NCBI GenBank assembly: GCA_900312665.1
Contig: ONZQ02000008.1
Span: 620,001-684,000 of the forward strand
DNA from: Cephalotrichum gorgonifer
Lineage: Eukaryota; Ascomycota; Sordariomycetes; Microascales; Microascaceae
Length of the DNA stretch: 64,000 nt
Direction of reading: 5' to 3'
Below are positions 23,336-32,644 of the stretch, piece after piece. The first letter of the stretch is position 1; each line of letters starts with the position of its first letter. Under the pieces are notes generated by a model. The model was not told the origin of the DNA. It was given only the letters and a program-made list of their open reading frames with translations, and did not search any database. Position numbers and translations under genes: made by a program.

Positions 23336-26300
23336 CTAAACCTCAACAGCCAACCCCGGCGCTCCGGTCACACTATCCGGGTGTGCCGGCGTCCGGGGAC
23401 CCATCAAAGAGTAGATGAATTGCCCGATGCGGGCAGACACCTCTGGGAAGTGTCCGTATAATAGAGCGGCAGCCACAACCACAAGTAGCGGAATCTGCAT
23501 CGTTTCGTTAGTTCCGTGGTGTCCAAAAAGGAAATAAAAGGGAGTAGGTAACTTGACCCCGGGGGGGATGATGACATACCCATATTATGAATAGATTTCT
23601 ATCACTGCTGAGCCTCTTGAAGTTCACCTGGTGCGCCCGGAGGATATCGCGCTGCTGCTCCTTGGTGATCGCGTTCTTGCGTCCAATCGTCAGGACACCG
23701 ACCTCATCGTCTAGGTTTGCGGGCGAGACCTCTTCGGCAACCTCTACCGCCTCCGCCTCCGTTGTCGTCTCCACCGCACGCTTGGTCTCCATCGGGGGTT
23801 GCATTGCGAACGCCTCCTCGGCAGACCTAGCCTTGGAGTCCACCTCGCGGCCCGGGTAGAGATCCTCGTACGAGGGCGGCGGCAACGTGTCGTTCGCCAC
23901 CCACGACCGGTTCCACCATCCCCTAATACCCATGGCCTTGTCGGCTTCGGATTCGGGAGTAGCGGGACGTGGGCCTGCTTTCCCGGGCACGAGGGCCGTT
24001 AGTTGCCGTATGAATTGGGCGTAGTAGAGGGGCATCTGGTTGTCGGCCTGCGTTCCCATCCTGGGAAGTGCCGGCATCTGTGGCATCTGAGGCATGTGTG
24101 GCAACTGGGGGAGACTCTGCACGTAGATGGCCATGGCCTGCTGGAACTGCCTGAACGCGGCCGCGGCGGCGTTCGGTGATGGAGGTGGCTCAAGAAGGTT
24201 GTCACCATTTTCCCGTTGCGAGAGATGGCTATCGGACCTCCTGGAGTGGATGCTCGGCCTACGCATCTCGAGGACTTCGTCCTCTTCATCCGCATCCCGG
24301 TCTTGTTCGTCGCTGTCGCTCGAGTCGAAGGAAGAATATTCGACGTCCGAGTCATCACGCGCCCTGTCGTACGGACTCATTGGTTCGGTCTGGCCCCAGA
24401 GCGACTTCAGCGAGGTCGTGCTGCTGGGTGCACTTCGAAGACAGCCGACGCTTAGGCTCCTCGTGCGACGGGCGACCCTGCGGAGATCCGCGATGATATC
24501 GTCCGATCGTGCTACATCCGCCGGCATCATGCCTCCCAGACTCTTCGCAGTCGAGTCCGCGCCGGCAAGCAGGAGTCTGCGTACAATCTCCGGGTGGTTG
24601 TTCAGGGCTGCGAAGTGAAGCGGCGTGAACCCACTGTTGTCGTGAACGTCCACATTCGCACCGCGGGCAACCAAGCCGGCTGCGAAACGGTGGAAGCCGA
24701 GTGAGCAGGCCATATGCAGCATTGTGTGGCCCGAGGAGATCTTGTAGTCCCACTGCGCCCTGTGTGGGCTATCGTCAAGATCAATCAGCTCCAGACACTT
24801 CATTAGCTGAGACTCGATGTCGTGGGGTGCCGAGGAGCCGGCTGCGTTGCCGTATCCCTGGCCAGAGGAGCCACCGCCATTGACCCCGCCGTGGTTCGGC
24901 GGGAGTCCACGGTAGTTTAGAATGCTCATGGCAAAGTCTTTGACATCGCCCAGGTTGCCATTCATCTTCCGCGCAAGTACTTCCATGGCCGACCGGAGCA
25001 GCTTGTCCTCGTCGTCGTCGAGGTACCTGAACTTGTGAGGGTTAAGCATGGACACCCCAGGTGGTTGCTTAGAGAATGTGACCGCCACATCCCCTGCCAC
25101 CGGAGAAGCCGGCACCACGCAGAGGATGATGTTTTCGGCCCAGTACCAGGTAGCCATAGCCTTTCGGGATCCGAACATGACTTCCAGCCCCCTGTGGAGG
25201 TTTTCGCCGAGAATAGTTACTTCGTAGCCTCCCAATTTTGAGCCTTCTGCCGGGGTGATCCTGGAGATAGTGGGCATGGGTTCGCTTGCCTCTGAGGGGA
25301 CACTGGTTCCCATGGGGTTCCAAGTGGCGGCGGGATCAGAGTCAGAGCCCGCATTGAAACGGTGAGCGAACTGGGTCTGCAGCGCGGCCGTATTCATAAC
25401 ATTGGCGAAACTATTGGGGCTCGGGGCTCGACTGGCGTGAGCTGAACGACTAGCCGAGAACCCATGGGGAGCAAATGCTTGCTCCATGGCGGCGCTAGAT
25501 GCCGCAGATGGGGAGAAGAGTGGGTGATCCTCCATCCCGGGAGTGGACGGCGTGGCCCCGAAGCGGCTGCCCCCTGCTGATGGGCTACCACCAGCGAAGG
25601 TCGAGTCCGAAGGGTTGAACACGCCCCCCTGCAAAAATGGAGGGGTGGAAGCAGACTGAGCCTCTGGTACTTTGCCGGGGGCTGCTCCGGGGGCGACGGT
25701 ATCCAACGGCGTCATGGCCATGCTGACCGGCACCTTGCCGGAGCTAGATTTTCGCTTCTTCGCATTGGGTCCGGAAAGGCTGCTCGGCGAGGCAGGGCGG
25801 GAGAGAGAGCGCGACGCGGCGGACGCCGCCCCGGGGTTCAGTAAGGGCCGGGAAGCCGATGGTGGCCCGGCTTGAAGCCGGCTTAGGTCTGACACAGATT
25901 GGCTCGCTCTAAAGGATGTTGGCTGCACGGATTGGCTTGCTCTAGAGGATGCGTTGAGGGGATTAGGTTTCGTCTGTGATTGGGATGCCTGCGCTCGAGA
26001 CGCCTGCGCTTGTGCCACCTGTGCCTGAGACAGGTGTGCTGGTGACACTTGCGCCTGGGATGCTTGCCCTTGAGGCGATTGCGCCTGAGAGGTCGCGGGT
26101 GCCTGGGGTTTTGTCGCTCCGGGTTGTGTAGCCGAGGGACTCAGCAACTGCGGCGCGACGTGGTTCTTGTGGTCGTCCGTGATCATGATCGAAGGGGTTA
26201 GCTCCTGGGCCAGTACCCGGCCGAGGTGGTCTGTGATGGTAAAGATGACCTGGAACCCCAGCTTTTCTTGCTGGTGGCGGCAGTAGCACGCGATGCGCAT

Positions 26301-27818
26301 CGGCAGCTCGACGATGGTGTGCCCCGTCTGAGGGTCGGGCTTGGGCAGCTCCTTGATCTCGTTGGTGTTGAAGACGACGGCTCGTCGCCACTCTTCGGCC
26401 TTCCATGTCCCCTCTTCGTCGGGCTTCTTGATCTTCTTCCGCTCGGCCCTCTTCCTCTCCCGCTCGATACAGTTGGTGCAGATCCAGACTTCTCCTCCCT
26501 TCAGAGGCTTGTCTGCATCGTCCTCCTCATCGGGCCGGGCGTTGCCGAGGCCGGAGTTGGGCCCGTCGCGGGCCCTCTTGAACGCCCTTTTCCGCCATTC
26601 CTCGTTCTCCATGGCGCCGGTGCAAACAAGCATGGTTTGCAGGTTCAAGGTGTCTGGGGAGGGAACATAAGGGACCTTGGACCAGAGCTTCGGCTTGGAG
26701 ATCGTATGCTTCGGGAGATGTAACTTCGATACGCCGGGAGGTAGCTGGCCGAATACTGTCTTCAGATGTATCTGTGTCTCTACGCGAGTCCTTGGCGGCA
26801 TGCCCTCTTTGTCAAATGACAGGAAGGGCCCGGCGACATTCATACCATGCGGCATGGGCATGAAATTCGAGTACGGAGCTAGCATCATCGCAGACGATGT
26901 CGCCATCGGGTTCGGGGCATTGACGAAGGCATGGTGCATGGCATTAGGGCCTCCACGCATGGGATCGGAGCCACCACTAAACTGTGCTGGCCAGTTTGGG
27001 GTTCGCATGAACATTGTCGAAGGGTCGGCCTGCATAAACATTGACGGTGTGGGGTCGCGGAAGTCACCCGGGCTCATCGGCGATGAGGCGTTGCTTGCCG
27101 CGAAGGATGTCGACTGCGGTGAGGCACCCACGGAAGCCCCGGTGGATGAGCTCTGCTAGTTTGGGTTAGAGAGTCGGTGTCACAGGAAGCATATTGGAAA
27201 GGGGTGAAAAGGGGGGTGTCGTACAGATTTGTTCTTCGGTCGGCTCTTGGCCCTGTGAACCGGCCGTCGGTTCGCCGTCACTTGAGGCGGCCTGCTGACT
27301 GGGCTGGTGGAAGCTCTGTCAAGGTCGAAAGGGTGGTCATGTAGGAATTCGCTCGCGTCGAATGCGCTATCCATTTCTAAGGGGGGAGTGTCGAAGGAGG
27401 TATCCATCTCCAACGGAGGTGTGTCAATCGAAAGAGGATGGCCGCCCATCATTTCTCGCATTTGGCTGGGGGAAGGGGGAGCGTTTTGGAGGACACCATA
27501 TTCCATCGTGGTGTCGTTTTGCGCGTCCGGCTCAGCAGTCCCACGCTTTGATGAAGGGCCGCTGCTGGTCCGCTTTGAGGAGGAAGAATCAGATAGTGAT
27601 TCATCGTAAGGGTCTTGTAGGCCGAACCCCGCCGGTGCTTTTTGCTCGAGGAGGTCATTGTGGCTGTTGGGGCCCTTCGGTATGGTGGACAGTGTCAGGG
27701 ATGATGGGTCCAGGGTAGGGTCATCGTGCAAAAAACTTGGTATTCCCTCAAATGTGAATGCTTGGTCGGCGCCCATATTAAAGAAGGAGAAATGGTCCTC
27801 CTCTGGGGGGGGATCCAT
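23336..27818 (-). CDS. MGA2: Mga2/Spt23-type membrane-tethered transcription factor (IPT/TIG + ankyrin + C-terminal TM)
   Basis: Exons 27818-27225, 27155-23580 and 23494-23336 join over introns 27156-27224 and 23495-23579, giving 1442 residues. The first join reads PKNKSQSSSTGAS; the second, RNLFIIWIPLLVVVAAALLY, completes the only membrane segment (about 1386-1405). Order: acidic N terminus with a tandem DTPPLEMD repeat; a conserved Mga2/Spt23 region (TRVETQIHLKTVFGQLPPG; CTNCIERERKRAERKK); an Ala-Gln-Ser repeat tract; IPT/TIG domain near 820-909; two or three ankyrin repeats near 1000-1085 (GHTMLHMACSLGFH; GFTPLHFAALNNHPEIVRRLL); a PPPSY motif near 1288; the TM anchor; a 37-residue luminal tail. 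In yeast such proteins sit in the ER membrane, sense lipid saturation, are ubiquitinated by Rsp5 and clipped to activate OLE1. The start is the first in-frame ATG (MDPPPEEDHF). Confidence 0.92.
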
Positions 27819-28143
27819 CTTGTGTGCGTCTGTGGGGGGTTGGTTGTAGTCGGCAGGGCAGAGTTTAAAACCAGCCGCCGACCGCAGCAAAGCTCTGGGC
27901 CCGCTCGATAAACAGTTTCGTTACTGCTTATCGCGGTCGAAGACGCCTGGCAGGGTCGTCTTCACCGTCGCCGACGCAAGAGCGCGAAAAGATACGCGAG
28001 ATTCGGTGAGGGTGAGTTCGTGTGTTCCGTCGTAGCAGCCTAAATTAAATACCGAAGCGTCCGTGGCGATATCTTCGTAGAAGTTAAATGATATCAACGA
28101 AAGTTCTTCGAGCGCGAGGTAAGAAAGGAGTCGAGGTAGTGCA

Positions 28144-28167
28144 GTGCGTCGTGCGTCGTGCGTCGTG
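28144..28167. repeat. (GTGCGTC)3 heptanucleotide repeat
   Basis: Three perfect tandem copies, 326 bp upstream of the Mga2-like start codon, followed by an AT-rich TATATAATTATTA stretch. They could fall in the promoter or 5' UTR. Confidence 0.85.
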
Positions 28168-28953
28168 TATATAATTATTATGGCGATTCGGGGGGGTCGG
28201 TGTGCGTAATCGAAGATGGCGGACCGGGTAAAGGAGCGGTACGCGTGATAGAGCAGGATACGTGGTTGGCGTGGGAAAAGGAGAGAAAGAAAAAATTATG
28301 GTCGAAATTGGGTCGATTGGAGTTGGCGAGAAGGAAGGGTGGCCGATATGAATCGGGGCGAGAAAAAGTGAGGAGGTTCGGTCAAGAGGCGGAAAATTGA
28401 GCGACGAATCGTCGAAATTGCATACGACGATTAGGGGAGGGAGGGGAGCGAGCGGCGAGGAAGGGATTGAGGTGGATGGTGGCCGCTCTTTGGCTGAAAG
28501 GCGGGAGGAAACGTAAGTGGCCGGTTGAAATTCCGCCAAGTCCCTGGCGTGTTCAAGACCAGACCGGGGTACGTTAGCACCCCGTAGCAGTGACTTGCGA
28601 TGGAACGGGGACTAGGGTCCGATCCTCAACAGTAAAAATGAGGCAGGAAGTTGCGCGATATCTGAAAATATCCCGAGCAGATAGTTCTAGCCTCACAATA
28701 CGGAACTATTAGGACAGACCCTGGAGTTGAAATAGTTCAAGAGAAAAGAGAAGGAGAACAAGAGCCAGATTCGGGTTAATCGGGGGGGGGCGAAGACAAT
28801 GATTCGTCGTCTACAGGGCCGGGTAGTGACATGGACAAAGAGGTGGTCGGTTAATACTCGGAATACTCAAGAAAGAAGTAGCGGGCCCATTTATTCATGT
28901 CATGGGAGCAGCATTTTACCATCTTGATTTCCTTTACTGATATTATTATCGAG

Positions 28954-28980
28954 ATCATTGATATCATTGATATCATAGAT
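28954..28980. repeat. (ATCATTGAT)3 nonanucleotide repeat
   Basis: Three tandem 9-mers, the third with one T-to-A change. Noncoding. Confidence 0.85.
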
Positions 28981-30176
28981 GTCAGTGTTTGGTAGGACTT
29001 GGGGTGGCCGCAGAACTCAAATAAGGTTATTCTTTCCGATTATCTTCGGGTTAGAGTCTATCAGCCTGAGAGTATACAGATACACTAAATATGAGTCGTC
29101 CGCCGCAACTAGTGGGTTGGTTGGTGGAGGCAGCAAGTCTTTAAGGCTGTGACGTGGATGTGATGGGTACATCATATCCAGTAGTGTATACATTTTATCC
29201 CACCAAAGTGAAAACAGTAAATATGCATATCATTGGTACTGTGGAGATATTTAAAGGCGTCTGTCTGTCTTGGAGTCGAAGACAGTGTGGTTACCAGACC
29301 AGCCTCCCTGTGTTGGATGTCTTCGTCTCAGCTGGAAGATGTCTCAGCTCATACACATACATGTAGTGTGGTATCCCCACCCGCCGGTGGCAGCCACCAG
29401 ATAAGCTTCCGAGCAGGGCCTCCATATTTCAAGGATGCCAGCAAACCATGAAGCCCAAGAGAGGAGTCCGGAAACCGGAGGGCAGGCAGACGCACCGACC
29501 GAGAGGCACGGGGAACGCCATGGCTCTCGTAGGTACCGCCACCGACGCATCGAGTTTGGTTCCACTGCATCCTGCTCGCGAGAGCGATGAAACAGCCCCG
29601 GGCACCGACGGCATCCGTCCACAAAGCCACCCCTACGGGCCTGTACCACCTCGAGATAGATCCGCCCGTTCCAAGGCACGTAGAGACCACGGGGTATCGT
29701 GGGGAATGTGGAATGTATTTTTTTTTTCATGTTAACGTGGTTAAGCCCGAGAGCTAAGTTTACGGACCACGTGGCGTAGGAGGGCAAAAGAGGTGGCTCG
29801 AATTCCGAGATATTGCGCAAGATAAAATATAATTTAGAGGTGGGATGATGGGACTTGACTCGGTGAATAACACACAAGTACTCGTAGACGGGGCGCTCAC
29901 ACCGGAGATTGCCCCGCATGCCCTTGTCCACACCGCGGCAGGAGGGTTTCGTCGGCGTAGGCCCGTACACATTGTAGTGACGGGCCTTGCGGGAATAGAT
30001 AGGTTTCTTTTAAGACGTGGTGCATCTTGACGTACAAATAACAGGGGGGAATAAGCCATTCTAACGGATGCTAGTTTTGAACCATCTCGTGAGGCAATTC
30101 TAGTCTGGTGTAAGAGGAGTGATTTCATCCAGTCTACTCCGTATATAACCTCTAAAGCTGACATTGATAAGTCGCC

Positions 30177-30197
30177 TTATTTATTTATTTATTTTTA
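30177..30197. repeat. (TTAT)n tetranucleotide repeat followed by poly(A)
   Basis: Four to five TTAT units run into a TATATA and A9 tract. Noncoding. Confidence 0.85.
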
Positions 30198-31631
30198 TAT
30201 AAAAAAAAAGATATTCCGAAGAGCCCTTGTTTCGACCACGAGGGAAACATTCCAAACCGAACCCTATTCAAAACTCTCCCAAGGATGCAAAATCAAGTCC
30301 GCGGCGGGCGCAAGATGCGGTGTCCTAGACCACATGACAACGCATACAAGCCGGGTGCACCCCGGCGCCACACCTCAGCCCTCTTCAGTTGCCAGGTACT
30401 TTGCCCTTTCTTCCCTGTAATTACGCAATGGGTGTGTGTAACCTAAAAAAGGAAAGAAAAAGACGACAAGTGCGCCTGAGGGTACTTGTATGCTGGATGC
30501 TAGACTACGCCTTATGAAACCAGCCAGGCCCGGTGCAGGTTAAGAGGCCCGGGTGTCGTGCGCACCGGGCGAGAATACAGGCCGAGTATCCTATGTACAA
30601 TGAAAGAAAAAATACGAAAGGCCACGCTGGTAACGGTTGTTCGGAGATAATGGCTGGTGGGGTTGGGAGTCGGGGGCTGGGATTGTTGACAACACGCGAT
30701 CATTGTTGAGTGATTGTTAGTCATATTCTAGGCAACGGGATCTGGTATTACTATCCGTACGACAACTGGGCGGGAGCAAACTGAAGGGGCAGGCCGGAGT
30801 AAGCGGTATTAAACCCCGGGCGAGGATTGTACCGAAGAGAAACATGAGTGGGTGGGTATCATCGAATGAAACACAATGAGCGAGAATGCGGGTAAGAGCC
30901 AGCCTGCCCTGTTCAACTTCCCGGCCTCGAGCATTCCGTTCCCTCGCCAAATTAGCTCTGAATTTCCCAAAACTAAACTGCCTCGGAGCTCCAGACCCGG
31001 AGGCGGAAGACTACCCAGAACGGAGACACACAGCTTGGAGCCATAATACTAGTTTGGTCCCCGCTAAGCTCAGTATGAGGTTCAACTCTTCCTATCCACT
31101 TCAACCTCACCCAGGTTCAATAGTATACAGGTATACGCGTCTGCCCAGGTAGGAGTCATCCTTTCCCATCATCACCCTTCCCCATATATCCAAATATGGA
31201 CAGCGGTCATCACGACATTTGCGTTCATAACAACCCCACACCCAGCATTATCCATCATCATCATCCGTGGGTGTAACCAATATGTATCTGAGGTATCTAT
31301 TAACTAGCCGTCGCCGTTCCTTCTCCCGATCTCGGTTTTAGGGGAACATATTCACATCCTCCAGGAGATGGAGAAGGAAAAAGGAAAAACAAAAAAAGAA
31401 TAAGAGAAGGATTTTGTTCGCCGGAAAGGGGGGAATATGCAAGACAGGGTAAGAGATAATCCGCACCAAGACGAAAGGGTGTCAGTCGGCGATGGAGAGT
31501 AGAGCCCCAAAGAGGCATATGTCCATGTCGAGAGTGCCAAAATTCGTGGCAGCCGAGGTCATCAGACGTGACGGGCGCTTACTATCCAAGGAGCAAGAGT
31601 ACGAGCGGGAGAAGAGGTGGGGGCGAGTCAG

Positions 31632-32644
31632 CTATGCAGTACCAATTGCCCTGGTCTCCGAGCTCGCCGCCGCCTTGGTCTTGTCCGCCGTTATGGCCTC
31701 GGTCGATTCCTTGGCCGCCTTGGTATCCTTGGTGTCCTCGGTCCTCTCGGTATCCTCGGTATCCTCCGCCCCTTCGGCATCTTCGGGTGCGGCGACTCCC
31801 TTGTCTACGTCCTCTCCCTCCTCGTCTTCCTCCTCATCCTCATCCTCCTCCTCCTCCTCTTCTTCTTCCTCCTCCTCGTAGTTATAAATCTTCTTCATTG
31901 CCTTCTTCACCCCGGCAAAGTCCACCCTCAGCACCTTGAGGGTATCCACGATGCGACTTAAGCAGAGTGCCTCATCTGGCTCAGGACTTCCGTCCACGTT
32001 CTCCTTCAACCCGTATCGCTGGATCTTCTCGCAGCTGGCTTGGATCTTGACCAGACCCAGTGTTGCCGACGAACCCTTGAGGTAGTGCCCTTGGTGGGAT
32101 AGGGCCTCGAGATCCTTCTCGGCTCTGTAGCAGATGACAAGTCCGGTTAGCAAGCACCAGTAACATCGTGTCTCGAAATCGGGAGGAAGGTCGTGGACGG
32201 TCGGGTTGTGTATGTGCGTGGGATCAAACTAGGACTCTGCAGCACACTAATGAGGCCGAACATGGTGATCGGGGGATAACTTGACTGGGTGGGGGAACTT
32301 GACTTGGGGGGAGGATGCTAGATGGTCGTAGAGACGGGCAAGGGCTGAATGCCCGGTTCGGCGGTCATGCACGTACATGCTTTTCTCTATCTTAGCGAAT
32401 GTTTCCTCGCCCTGAGTCAGGAACTCAAACACCAGAGTTCGACTGAACTCCCTGTCGTCTTCATCGTCCATCTCGAGGATCTGCTCGAATGTTGTGACGT
32501 CGATATCATCTTGGAGCTCTTCGAGGATGGCGGAGATGGACTGATCCGGTGGAACTGTCAGCTAAGACTGACCCGGCATGTATGCAGGTCGCTGTACAGA
32601 ATTCGAATAGGTTCGCGACCAACCTTTTCCTGTGCGCTAGGCAT
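31632..32644 (-). CDS. YPD1: Histidine-containing phosphotransfer protein Ypd1, with acidic C-terminal tail
   Basis: Exons 32644-32620, 32554-32377 and 32124-31632 give 231 residues. Introns are 32555-32619 (donor GTCGCG, the only donor giving the right phase, so exon 1 is the least certain part) and 32125-32376 (252 nt, GTACGT...CTACAG). The second join reads FAKIEKSIAEKDLEALSHQG, matching the Ypd1 four-helix bundle. The phosphorylated residue is His81 in HQGHYLKGSSATLGL. Upstream is the typical FEQILEMDDEDDREFSRTLV. Ypd1 moves phosphate from hybrid histidine kinases to the response regulators Ssk1 and Skn7, controlling osmotic and oxidative stress responses. Unusual is the tail: after MKKIYNY comes about 25 mostly Glu/Asp residues encoded by a GAG/GAA microsatellite, then Thr/Asp-rich and Ala/Lys-rich repeats. 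Yeast Ypd1 has 167 residues and no such tail. Confidence 0.92.

Larger units (their letters stand above)
27819..31631. other. Intergenic region upstream of the Mga2-like gene
   Basis: This 3.8-kb tract holds the promoter of the Mga2-like gene on its left and the 3' UTR of ypd1 on its right. A minus-strand open frame at 28084-28539 is Pro/Ser/Thr-rich with no family resemblance and is not called. Microsatellites lie at 28144-28167, 28954-28980 and 30177-30197. One TACTTGTA (30483-30490) and one TACTCGTA (29879-29886) are present. Confidence 0.5.

Noticed and set aside
28084..28539. 151-codon minus-strand frame upstream of the Mga2-like gene
   Set aside because: Pro/Ser/Thr-rich, no domain, probably leader or promoter sequence.
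28541..28620. tRNA-like stretch with GGGTCCGATCC
   Set aside because: The arms do not pair into a cloverleaf and the A box is missing. No other tRNA B-box-like string in the window passed inspection.
29344..30164. Minus-strand frames of 208 and 134 codons
   Set aside because: They show no domain, no compatible splicing and unremarkable composition; I treat them as chance frames.
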